Source of the DNA: Pantoea rwandensis | GTDB taxonomy: Bacteria; Pseudomonadota; Gammaproteobacteria; Enterobacterales; Enterobacteriaceae | Assembly: GCF_002095475.1 (NCBI RefSeq) | Contig: NZ_MLFR01000022.1 | Coordinates: 38,791-102,790, forward strand | Length of the DNA stretch: 64,000 bases | Reading direction: 5' to 3' | Shown here: one piece after another, positions 55,529 through 64,000 of the stretch | Numbering within the stretch: the first letter of the stretch is position 1 | How the letters are laid out: every line of letters begins with the position of its first letter | Notes under the pieces: model-generated | Database searches by the model: none | What the model was told of the DNA's origin: nothing | Seen by the model: only the letters and a program-made list of their open reading frames with translations | Program-made: the position numbers and the translations under genes

Positions 55529-56792
55529 GCCTGCTCTCCTTGTTTGCTGCTTTTCAACTTCAGGTGTGGACGCTTCATTGGCAACAGTCCTTGCGGACGC
55601 CAGATCATCATCAGTACCATCAAACCACCCAGCACCAGCATGCTGTACTCATTCAAATCACGCATCAGCTCGCGCGACACCACCAGCAGCACCGCTGCCA
55701 GGATCACCGCAAACTGCGAACCCATACCGCCCAGCACCACAATCGCCAGTACAAAAGCGGACTCGACGAAGGTGAAGGATTCTGGGCTGACAAAGCCCTG
55801 ACGTGCAGCGAACAACGTACCGGCAAAACCCGCGAACACGGCGCTGATGGTGAAAGCGGTTAGCTTGATACGCGTTGGGCTGAGGCCCAGCGAACGGCAG
55901 GCGATCTCATCTTCACGCAGCGCTTCCCATGCGCGACCCAGTGGCATACGCAGCAGGCGATTGATAACAAACAGCGTGACCGCGACCAACAGTAGCGCCA
56001 CCAGATACAGGAAAATCACACGATGGTTAGGATCGTATGCCAGGCCGGTGAGGTCGTGGAACGTAGTCCAACCGCCCTCACTCACTCGACGTCCAAACTC
56101 AATGCCAAACAGGCTCGGCTTAGGTATCTGAGCAATGCCGTTCGGCCCTCCGGTAATTGAGGTGCTGTTCAGCAGCAAAATACGCACGATTTCACCGAAG
56201 CCCAGCGTCACAATCGCCAGGTAGTCACCGCGTAAGCGCAGAACCGGGAAGCCCAGCATTAGACCAAAGGCGCCCGCGACAATACCCGCCAGCGGCAGGC
56301 TTTCCCAGAAGCCAAAGCCGTAATAGTGGTTGAGCAATGCGAAGGTGTAAGCGCCGATGGCATAGAAGCCGCCATAACCCAGCACCAGCAAACCAGACAG
56401 GCCCACCACTACGTTAAGCCCTAACCCCAGCATGACGTAGATCAGCGTCAGGGTGGCGATATCTACGCTGCCGCGCGAGACCAGAAACGGCCAAATCACC
56501 GCGGCGGCGATCATCAGCGCCATCACCAATTTTTGTTTCGGCGTAGAGCCATCGAAGCCAGGCAGTACGAAGGCCTTGCCGCTACGTTTAAATTTGCCAT
56601 GAAACAGCGGGCGCAGCAGTTGGAAGACAAACACCACCGCACAGCCGATGAAAATCCAGTTCCAGCGTGCGGCACCGGCGTTAGCCACCACCAGTTTAGT
56701 ACCGTCCAGATCGAGACGGACGCCCATAAAGAAGGTGGCAAGAATCAGTAACATCACCGTTGAAATCACGGCGTTGACCAGACCGAGGCGTT

Positions 56793-56796
<4 letters not shown>
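55525..56796 (-). CDS. livM: Branched-chain amino acid ABC transporter permease LivM
   Basis: The 423-residue inner-membrane permease has the enlarged N-terminal region of LivM and the conserved [35 protein letters not shown] and [20 protein letters not shown] loop. It forms the channel with LivH. It starts within the livH stop (ATGA). Confidence 0.96.
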
Positions 56797-57719
<923 letters not shown>

Positions 57720-57789
57720 AACGATTACCTTAAAAACACGTCCGTGATCGGTTAACGCAAGATGCGATAAAAGGACCGGATTTGAACAA

Positions 57790-57813
57790 GGGCGGCCACA
57801 AGGCCGCCCCTAC
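57790..57813. repeat. REP-like palindrome between livK and livH
   Basis: GGGCGGCC (57790-57797) and GGCCGCCC (57802-57809) form an eight-pair stem over ACAA, followed by CTAC, the reverse of the GTAG foot. It sits in the liv operon after the binding-protein gene. Confidence 0.75.
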
Positions 57814-57842
57814 ATGCGTGTTAAATGCTGTTCTGGGCGGAA

Positions 57843-58970
57843 TTACTTAACTGCGGTAGAAGAACCGTCTTTGTGCCATTTGAAGACACCAAATTCGAAG
57901 CCCTTCAGGTCGCCTTTCTGATCCCAGTTCAGGTTGCCCATCACCGTTGGAACCGCTGCGCCCTCTTTCAGGTTTTTAGCAATCGCATCGGGCTCAGCGC
58001 TCTTGCTGCGTTCGATACCGGCAACCAGTGACTGAATGGCCGCATAGGTGGTCCAGACGAACGGTCCGGTTGGATCTTTACGGTTAGACGCGGTATTGGC
58101 TTTGATGGCTTCAACAATCGCCTTGTTCTCTGGCAACTGGTCATAACGCTTCGGCAAGGTCACATACAGGCCTTCTGACGCATCACCGGCAATGTTAGAC
58201 AGTGAAGCGTTGCCCACGCCCTCTGGACCCATGAAGCCGGCATTCAGGCCGGCTGCTTTTGCCTGACGCAGAATCTGGCCCAGCTCTGGGTAGTAACCAC
58301 CGTAGTAAACGAAATCGACGTTCTCTTTCTTCAGACGCGCAATCAGCGTGGAGAAATCTTTGTCGCCGGCAGTGATACCTTCAAACAGCACCACGTTGCC
58401 GCCTTTGGCTTTCAGGGTTTTCTGCACCGACTCTGCCAGACCTTGGCCGTACTGCTGCTTGTCATGCACCACAGCGATACGTTTTGGTTTGATCTCATTG
58501 AGAATGTAAGTTGCTGCGGTTGGGCCCTGATCGGAATCCAGACCCGTGGTGCGCAGCACATCAGCATAACCACGTGCCGTCAGCTCTGGTGCGGTGGCTG
58601 CTGGGGTAATCATCAGAATGCCTTCGTCGTTATAGATGTCGGAAGCAGGCTGAGTAGAAGAGGAGCAGAGGTGGCCGATAACATATTTGATGCCGTCGTT
58701 AACCACTTTGTTGGCCACTGCAACCGCTTGTTTAGGGTCACAGGCGTCGTCATATTCCACGCCAACCAGTTTGTCACCGTTAACGCCGCCTTTGGCATTA
58801 ATGTCCTTAATCGCCTGCGCTGCACCGGTGAACTGCATGTCACCGTATTGGGCAACCGGGCCTGTTGCTGCGCCAACGATGGCAATTTTGATGTCTTTTG
58901 CCAGTGCGGCATGGCTTAACGCCAACGCAACGCAACCCGCCAGTAATGCGCGTCCTTTACTCATTTTCAT
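57843..58970 (-). CDS. livK: Leucine/branched-chain amino acid periplasmic binding protein
   Basis: The 375-residue protein has a signal peptide ([18 protein letters not shown]) and the type-1 binding fold with the LivJ/LivK core: [40 protein letters not shown] and [16 protein letters not shown]. It resembles LivK more than LivJ. It is the only binding protein with this transporter here. GGGGAAG precedes the ATG. Confidence 0.93.
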   Translation of the reverse strand: MKMSKGRALLAGCVALALSHAALAKDIKIAIVGAATGPVAQYGDMQFTGAAQAIKDINAKGGVNGDKLVGVEYDDACDPKQAVAVANKVVNDGIKYVIGHLCSSSTQPASDIYNDEGILMITPAATAPELTARGYADVLRTTGLDSDQGPTAATYILNEIKPKRIAVVHDKQQYGQGLAESVQKTLKAKGGNVVLFEGITAGDKDFSTLIARLKKENVDFVYYGGYYPELGQILRQAKAAGLNAGFMGPEGVGNASLSNIAGDASEGLYVTLPKRYDQLPENKAIVEAIKANTASNRKDPTGPFVWTTYAAIQSLVAGIERSKSAEPDAIAKNLKEGAAVPTVMGNLNWDQKGDLKGFEFGVFKWHKDGSSTAVK

Positions 58971-59373
58971 GCGAACTTCCCCATCTGTTGTGTCGTGTGT
59001 CTGTTGTGATTGGTTTTATTCAGCCAGTCAAAGAGGAAAACTGATTTTAAATAATGAGTTAGCACCCTTTTCTGGCATTTTTTGTTAAGAAGGCTTTATT
59101 TTTCAGGTTATTAAACAGGAACTTTCTTCTGTAAATCAACTGACATATTCAGTATTAGTTGCGTTGAACAGCAGAATCATCTGGTTTTTATGGCCATATT
59201 TTAGTCAGGTTTCCAGGGCATTATGCTGGACTTTTCAACGATCATTGATGGCTTCATCCACAATTCTGGCAAACCGGGTGGTATTTGACCTATTTTCATT
59301 GCAAAAAAGTGACAGCACGCTGACTGTCTAAATTCGCTACACTATGGCCTTTCTGCCAGTACAGGTAAGGGTA
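58971..59373. other. Divergent promoter region between livK and panM
   Basis: About 400 AT-rich bases with no credible coding frame. It must hold the livK promoter and leader and the panM promoter, but I could not assign a well-defined operator by eye. No sRNA-type hairpin with a T-run was seen. Confidence 0.5.
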
Positions 59374-59760
59374 ATGAAGCTCACTATTCAGCGGATCACC
59401 ACGCTGACGCCGCAAGATCGGTTGGATTTAGCTAAAGTCTGGCCGCAGATCGATATTTCGCAACTAGCAGCTGCGTTAAGCGAGACACAGCGACTGTATG
59501 CGGCACGCTTTAACGATCGCCTGCTGGCAGCATTACGGCTGGAGGTTCGCGGTACCCAGGGAAAGATTTCGCACCTGAATGTGCGTGAAGTGACGCGGCG
59601 GCGCGGTGTAGGACAATATTTGCTGGAAGAGACTGTGGCACAGAACAGTGCGCTAAGAGATTGGTGGATAGCGGATGATGGCGACGACAATCAAAGCGTG
59701 CGCGCCGCCTTTATGCAGGCCAGTGGTTTTCGCGCGCAGGCGGATGGCTGGGTCCGTTAA
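59374..59760 (+). CDS. panM: PanD maturation factor (GNAT family)
   Basis: The 128-residue protein matches PanM/YhhK: MKLTIQRITTL start, SHLNVREVTRRRGVGQYLLEE containing the acetyl-CoA loop, and WWIADDGD. It promotes self-cleavage of the aspartate decarboxylase PanD and senses CoA. The start at 59374 has AAGGG upstream; the frame start at 59344 is rejected. Its place between liv and rpoH is conserved. Confidence 0.93.
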   Translation: MKLTIQRITTLTPQDRLDLAKVWPQIDISQLAAALSETQRLYAARFNDRLLAALRLEVRGTQGKISHLNVREVTRRRGVGQYLLEETVAQNSALRDWWIADDGDDNQSVRAAFMQASGFRAQADGWVR

Positions 59761-59767
59761 CTGTTTG

Positions 59768-59972
59768 GTTACGTAGCGGCGCGATTTATCGCGCGGACCT
59801 GAAGCGGCACTATGGCTGGCAGATGCGCAATAAATTGCGCCGCTACGGCTTAACCAGTTGATATCCCGTTCAATGCTCATATGAACTGAGGTCGGTGGCT
59901 ACGTGGTATAACGCGCAGACCTGAAGCGACGCTGTGGCTGGCAGATGCGCAATAAATTGCGCCGTTACAGAT
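59768..59972. repeat. Two tandem copies of a REP-pair (BIME) unit
   Basis: Copy 1 (59773-59846) has inverted ends GTAGCGGCGC and GCGCCGCTAC, each continuing into ATTTAT-centred stems. Copy 2 (about 59897-59968) repeats its second half with about five changes over some 50 bases (shared GGCTGGCAGATGCGCAATAA). The first half of copy 2 is decayed. Confidence 0.8.
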
Positions 59973-59981
59973 TTCGGGCAA

Positions 59982-60014
59982 TAAAAAGGGCGACTATAAA
60001 AGTCGCCCCGTTTT
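59982..60014 (-). terminator. rpoH terminator
   Basis: GGGCGACT pairs with AGTCGCCC over a five-base loop, flanked by A-run and T-run, 21 bases past the rpoH stop. Confidence 0.9.
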
Positions 60015-60028
60015 GCACCTGATGGTTA

Positions 60029-60886
60029 TCAGGCTTCAATCGCCATACGCAGTTTCTTCATGGCGTTCTTTTCCAGCTGACGCACACGCTCTGCAGAGAC
60101 ACCGTATTTGTCGGCCAACTCCTGCAGCGTGGTTTTGTTCTCATCATCCAGCCAACGAGCGCGGATGATGTGCTGGCTGCGCTCATCGAGACTCAGCATG
60201 GCATCGCTCAGTTTATCCGCGGCATGCGCATCCCAGTTGTCTTCTTCAATGCCATCAGCAAAGTCAGAAGTTTTATCCTGCAAATACAGCACCGGTGCCA
60301 TCGGCTTACCTTCGCCAGCTTCGTCATCCGAAGACATATCGAAGGTCATGTCCTGCGCGGCCATACGAGATTCCATCTCGAGTACGTCTTTGCTGCTCAC
60401 GCCCAACTCGCGCGCAACCATCTCCACTTCGTCCTGATTGAACCAACCGAGACGCTGTTTGCTTTTACGCAGATTAAAGAACAGCTTACGCTGCGCTTTA
60501 GTGGTTGCGACCTTCACAATACGCCAGTTACGCAGCACGTATTCGTGAATTTCTGCTTTGATCCAGTGCACGGCAAATGACACCAGACGCACGCCGACTT
60601 CAGGGTTGAAGCGACGCACCGCCTTCATCAGGCCAATGTTGCCTTCCTGAATCAGGTCCGCCTGTGGCAGGCCGTAACCGGAGTAGTTACGAGCGATATG
60701 AACAACAAAGCGCAGGTGAGACAGGATCAGCGTCTTAGCTGCATCCAGATCGCCCTGGTAATGCAGTTTCTCCGCTAATGCCTTCTCCTCTTCTGCCGTT
60801 AATACCGGCCAGTTATTGGCAGCCCGGACGTAAGATTCCAGGTTACCCAGAGGCGCAATCGCTAAAGTTTGCATTTCTTTGGTCAT
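60029..60886 (-). CDS. rpoH: Heat-shock sigma factor sigma32
   Basis: The 285-residue protein has sigma region 1.2-2 ([40 protein letters not shown]), the RpoH box region ([20 protein letters not shown]) and region 4 helix-turn-helix ([20 protein letters not shown]). It directs RNA polymerase to heat-shock promoters. Two DnaA boxes lie upstream, as described for the E. coli rpoH promoter region. It is downstream of ftsX on the same strand. Confidence 0.98.
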   Translation of the reverse strand: MTKEMQTLAIAPLGNLESYVRAANNWPVLTAEEEKALAEKLHYQGDLDAAKTLILSHLRFVVHIARNYSGYGLPQADLIQEGNIGLMKAVRRFNPEVGVRLVSFAVHWIKAEIHEYVLRNWRIVKVATTKAQRKLFFNLRKSKQRLGWFNQDEVEMVARELGVSSKDVLEMESRMAAQDMTFDMSSDDEAGEGKPMAPVLYLQDKTSDFADGIEEDNWDAHAADKLSDAMLSLDERSQHIIRARWLDDENKTTLQELADKYGVSAERVRQLEKNAMKKLRMAIEA

Positions 60887-60997
60887 TCAAACCCTCACAA
60901 ATTCAATGGACTTGCTGCACGGTATTTTGCGCAGACGTTACATTATGTCAACGTCGCAAAAAAACCAAAAGCAATCTGTGCTACTTGGACGAGAAAG

Positions 60998-61037
60998 TTA
61001 TCCACAAGTTCAATTATAGCAGTGAATATTTTACACA
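60998..61037. promoter_or_regulatory. Two DnaA boxes in the rpoH promoter region
   Basis: TTATCCACA (60998-61006) is a perfect DnaA box and TTTTACACA (61029-61037) fits TTWTNCACA. DnaA-controlled rpoH promoters are known in E. coli. Confidence 0.7.
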
Positions 61038-61125
61038 CAGATGACGGCGGGGAAAATAGGAAGATTCCTCTGCTCCCAGGTCGTCGGCAGCAGAGGAAGA
61101 GTATATCAAAAAACGTTGCTGTTGG

Positions 61126-62112
61126 TTACTGCGGCGTAAATCGGCGTAAATGTTGTACAGTCGCTAACCACGCGGCAATCCAGCCGATAATGGCGGCAAC
61201 CAGCAGCAGCAATAGCCCTTCATCCCAGGAAAAACCTTCCAGCGCAAAGGTGGTGCCAAACACAGTGGCGACTTGTGCCACCACGGATTGCAGACGCAAT
61301 ACCAGGACTTCAGAAAGTATTAACGACAGCACTGCACCACTCAATCCTAGCAATGCGCCGCCATACAGGAACGGACGCAGGATAAAGCCGTCAGTGGCAC
61401 CAATCAGCTTCTGCACGTTAATGGTGTCGCGGCGAGCAAAAATGCTCAGGCGCACGCTGTTACCAATCACCAGGAACACGGCCACGACCATTAACAAGCC
61501 AATCATGGAGGCCACTTGCCCCACCAGACCGGTTAACGCCGCTAAACGGGCAAACCAGCTGTCATCCATACGCACTTCATCAACGCCCTGCACTTTCGCG
61601 ACGCGATCGCGCAGATTGCTCATGGTGTCCGAATTCTGGAAATTCAGCTTCGGCGTGATAATTGCCACAGCAGGTAATGGATTCTGCTCCAGCATATCCA
61701 TCGAACCGCCAAAGCCAGACCAGTTGCGGAACTCATTCAAGGCTTCTTCGCGCGTCAGATAATTGACGTTGTCCACGCCATCCAGCTTTTTCAGCTCCGC
61801 AGTGACATTCTCTGCGGCCGTATCATCCAGCGCTTTATCCAGATACACCGTCAGCTGAGGCGCGGGATACCATTGCGTAGCCGCCTGGCTGACGTTCTTC
61901 CACACCATGTAGCAGACGCTTGGCAGCGTGAGAGAAATCGCGATCACCATAACCGTCAGCAGCGTCGCCAACGGTTGACGCCACATATCCGACAGCGTAC
62001 CGCGCAGCGCGTAACGCCACTGTTCCTGCCAACCGCCTTTCAGCGCCTTACTTTTGGAAGGCTGCTTCGTCGCTTTCGGCGCCGCAGGGCGCTTATTGCG
62101 TTTATTGACCAT
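61126..62112 (-). CDS. ftsX: Cell division ABC permease-like protein FtsX
   Basis: The 328-residue protein has a basic Lys-rich N-terminus, four membrane spans, the large first periplasmic loop that recruits EnvC (about 80-190) and the C-terminal FtsX permease fold. With FtsE it triggers septal peptidoglycan hydrolysis. It overlaps the ftsE 3' end by eleven bases. It is somewhat shorter than E. coli FtsX (352), the difference being in the N-terminal tail. Confidence 0.96.
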   Translation of the reverse strand: MVNKRNKRPAAPKATKQPSKSKALKGGWQEQWRYALRGTLSDMWRQPLATLLTVMVIAISLTLPSVCYMVWKNVSQAATQWYPAPQLTVYLDKALDDTAAENVTAELKKLDGVDNVNYLTREEALNEFRNWSGFGGSMDMLEQNPLPAVAIITPKLNFQNSDTMSNLRDRVAKVQGVDEVRMDDSWFARLAALTGLVGQVASMIGLLMVVAVFLVIGNSVRLSIFARRDTINVQKLIGATDGFILRPFLYGGALLGLSGAVLSLILSEVLVLRLQSVVAQVATVFGTTFALEGFSWDEGLLLLLVAAIIGWIAAWLATVQHLRRFTPQ

Positions 62113-62770
62113 CGTGGCCTCCGTGCAGGCGTCCCTGATTCAGCGTCATCAAGCGGTAATTACGGCGAGCAATCAGCCCGGTGTCGTGCGTTGCCATCAG
62201 CACCGTCACACCAACGCGGTTAAACTCTTCGAACAAGCGCAGGATGTCTTCCGACAGCGCATCATCGAGGTTACCGGTCGGTTCATCTGCCAGCAGCACC
62301 GCCGGCTTATTCACCACCGCACGCGCAATGCCGACACGCTGTTGTTCACCGCCGGAGAGCTGGATCGGAAAACTTTTCGCTTTGTCGAGCAGGCCGACTT
62401 TATCTAATGCGGCCGATACACGACGACGAATATCTTCACCGCTGGCCCCGGAGATAATCAGCGGGATTGCCACGTTGTCGTAGACCGAACGATCCATCAG
62501 CAAATGGTGATCCTGAAAAATCATCCCGATCTGACGTCGCAGGAAAGGCACTTCACTGTGACGCAGACGCGAAATATCGTGACCACTAAACCAGATCTGC
62601 CCTGCACTCGGTCGCTCAATGCCACAAATCAGCTTCAGTAAGGTACTTTTCCCCGCACCGGAATGGCCGGTCAGGAACGCCATTTCACCAGGACGCAGAT
62701 GAAAATCCACTCCCTGTAGCGCCTGACGTCCTCCCAGGTAAGCTTTACTGACCTCTTCAAAGCGAATCAT
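62102..62770 (-). CDS. ftsE: Cell division ATP-binding protein FtsE
   Basis: The 222-residue ATPase has Walker [14 protein letters not shown], signature [13 protein letters not shown], Walker [14 protein letters not shown]. The start at 62770 ([14 protein letters not shown]) matches E. coli; an ATG nine bases upstream is ignored. It drives FtsX. It starts five bases after ftsY. Confidence 0.97.
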   Translation of the reverse strand: MIRFEEVSKAYLGGRQALQGVDFHLRPGEMAFLTGHSGAGKSTLLKLICGIERPSAGQIWFSGHDISRLRHSEVPFLRRQIGMIFQDHHLLMDRSVYDNVAIPLIISGASGEDIRRRVSAALDKVGLLDKAKSFPIQLSGGEQQRVGIARAVVNKPAVLLADEPTGNLDDALSEDILRLFEEFNRVGVTVLMATHDTGLIARRNYRLMTLNQGRLHGGHDGQ

Positions 62771-62775
62771 CCCAA

Positions 62776-64000
62776 TCATTCCTCTCGGGCAAACAGTGCC
62801 TCAATAAAGTCTCCAGCCTTAAACGGCCGTAAATCCTCGATGCCTTCCCCGACACCGATATAACGAATCGGAATACCAAACTGGTCGGCAACCGAGAAGA
62901 TCACCCCACCTTTGGCAGTACCGTCGAGTTTGGTCAAGGTGATACCGGTCAAGCCCACGGCCTCATGGAACAGTTTGGCCTGGCTGACGGCATTTTGCCC
63001 AGTGCTAGCGTCGAGCGTCAGCATCACTTCATGCGGCGCATCGTCATCCAGTTTTTTCATTACACGCGTGATTTTCTTCAGCTCTTCCATCAGGTGCGCT
63101 TTGTTTTGCAGGCGACCCGCGGTATCGGCAATCAGAACATCGACGTTGCGTGATTTGGCGGCCTGAATAGCGTCAAAGATAACCGAGGCTGAGTCAGCCC
63201 CCGTGTGCTGCGCCACCACGGGAATGTTGTTGCGCTGGCCCCACACCTGCAACTGTTCAACAGCCGCGGCACGGAAGGTATCACCCGCTGCCAACATCAC
63301 CGATTTCCCCTGCGCCTGATATTGACGCGCCATCTTGCCGATGGTGGTGGTTTTACCGACGCCATTGACGCCGACCATCAGGATCACGAACGGGGTTTTA
63401 CCCTCGATGTTGAGCGGCGCATCGACTTTTTCCAGAATGCCGGCCATTTCAGCCTTTAACATGCCGTAAAGTGCTTCCGCATCGCGCAACTGTTTACGAT
63501 TAGCCTGCTGAGTCAGATTGGCAATGATACGGCGCGTGGTTTCCACCCCGACATCGGCAATCAGCAGCTGCTCTTCCAGCTCTTCAAACAGGTCATCATC
63601 AATTTTCTTGCCACGGAACAGGCTGATAAAGCCCGAACCCAAGTTTTCGCGCGTTTTAACCAAGCTGCGCTTCAAGCGGGCGAAGAAGCCCTCTTTGGTA
63701 GGACGCTCTTGCTCTTGCGCAATGATCGGGGCTGCGGCCAACGGCAAATCACTGACGGTATCCTGCGCTTCTGCTTCCGCGTCTTCCGCATAGGTTTCCG
63801 CTAAGGCCAGTGCTTCCAGTTCCTCATCACTGAGTACATCGTCTTCTGGCTCGATCTCTGATTCAACCGGCGCTTCAATAACAGCCTGCTGTGGCTCGAT
63901 AGTCGGCTCAACAGGCGCTTCGAGAACAGCCTGCTGCGGCTTGATAGCCGATTCGACCGGCGCTTCGATAATAGCCTGCTGCGGCTCGATAGCCGGTTCA
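62776..64000 (-). CDS. ftsY: Signal recognition particle receptor FtsY (5' end outside window)
   Basis: The frame is open to the window edge, giving at least 408 residues. The C-terminal NG GTPase domain is complete: helix bundle, then P-loop GVNGVGKTTTIGK, ILIADTAGRL-type G3 (LIADTAGRLQ) and TKLDGTAKGG G4. Upstream is the acidic A domain with a 15-residue repeat (VEPTIEPQQAVIEAP pattern) in at least three copies, continuing off the window. It docks SRP-ribosome complexes at the membrane. It is first in ftsYEX. Confidence 0.97.
   Translation of the reverse strand, partial: EPAIEPQQAIIEAPVESAIKPQQAVLEAPVEPTIEPQQAVIEAPVESEIEPEDDVLSDEELEALALAETYAEDAEAEAQDTVSDLPLAAAPIIAQEQERPTKEGFFARLKRSLVKTRENLGSGFISLFRGKKIDDDLFEELEEQLLIADVGVETTRRIIANLTQQANRKQLRDAEALYGMLKAEMAGILEKVDAPLNIEGKTPFVILMVGVNGVGKTTTIGKMARQYQAQGKSVMLAAGDTFRAAAVEQLQVWGQRNNIPVVAQHTGADSASVIFDAIQAAKSRNVDVLIADTAGRLQNKAHLMEELKKITRVMKKLDDDAPHEVMLTLDASTGQNAVSQAKLFHEAVGLTGITLTKLDGTAKGGVIFSVADQFGIPIRYIGVGEGIEDLRPFKAGDFIEALFAREE
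63868..64000 (-). repeat. 45-bp tandem repeat within ftsY
   Basis: In-frame units lie at 63868-63912, 63913-63957 and 63958 to beyond 64000, each encoding VE[PS][AT]I[EK]PQQA[VI][IL]EAP, followed on the C-terminal side by a partial unit. Confidence 0.88.

Noticed and set aside
60869..61762. 297-codon plus-strand frame
   Set aside because: Runs from the rpoH promoter region through the antisense of ftsX; Ser/Thr/Pro-rich shadow composition.
63868..64000. Possible CRISPR-like repeat
   Set aside because: Units are contiguous, in frame with ftsY and have no unique spacers.

Overview
The window is chromosomal DNA of an enterobacterium of the order Enterobacterales, most likely an Erwiniaceae member (Pantoea- or Erwinia-like). 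Nearly every gene has a clear E. coli counterpart in E. coli-like order, but the accessory content and the dispersed GTAG-footed palindromes are not those of E. coli. The genus call is inference from protein resemblance and synteny; no database search was run.

Layout. (a) 1-5143: the yjcE-like antiporter (cut by the window start), ghxP, a glutathione S-transferase, the divergent soxR/soxS pair and yjcB. (b) 5199-11745: an accessory segment between yjcB and ssb. It holds a flippase plus TupA-like ATP-grasp pair, a truncated IS3-type transposase gene, long AT-rich gene-free stretches, and an AraC regulator with an EamA exporter and a divergent cysteine hydrolase. (c) 11929-34140: housekeeping genes matching E. 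coli minutes ~91-92: ssb, uvrA, yjbR, tyrB, dnaB, qorA, pspG, dusA, zur, yjbJ, dinF (frameshifted), lexA, dgkA, plsB, ubiA, ubiC, psiE. Inserted among these are a YahK-like dehydrogenase, a YitT-family protein with an Lrp-type regulator, and a TraF-like outer-membrane protein. (d) 34209-41544: a synteny junction carrying a phosphorus-acquisition locus. It has a GntR/UTRA regulator, a binding protein, an alkaline-phosphatase-superfamily hydrolase, two permeases, an ATPase and a YjbB-type Na/Pi transporter. (e) 41674-64000: a block matching E. coli minutes ~76-77: gntU-gntK, gntR, yhhW, the sRNA RyhB, yhhY, ggt, yhhA, ugpBAEC-ugpQ, livKHMGF, panM, rpoH and ftsYEX (ftsY cut by the window end).

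How the parts work together. Regulatory sites readable from sequence tie the genes to known regulons: SoxR, PurR, LexA, sigma54/PspF, Fur, GntR, CRP and PhoB. Two separate phosphorus-uptake loci, ugp and the unnamed operon at 35132, carry PhoB boxes. The second also has a repressor-type operator just downstream of its predicted start, which suggests phosphate starvation AND substrate-induced control.

The most notable items are that dual-controlled phosphorus operon, two long hairpin-dense intergenic elements (2681-2860 and 46429-46628), a REP/BIME family with a GTAG foot and ATTTAT loop, the orphan flippase/ATP-grasp pair, a one-base frameshift in dinF, and predicted operators for the Lrp-type regulator next to yitT-tyrB.
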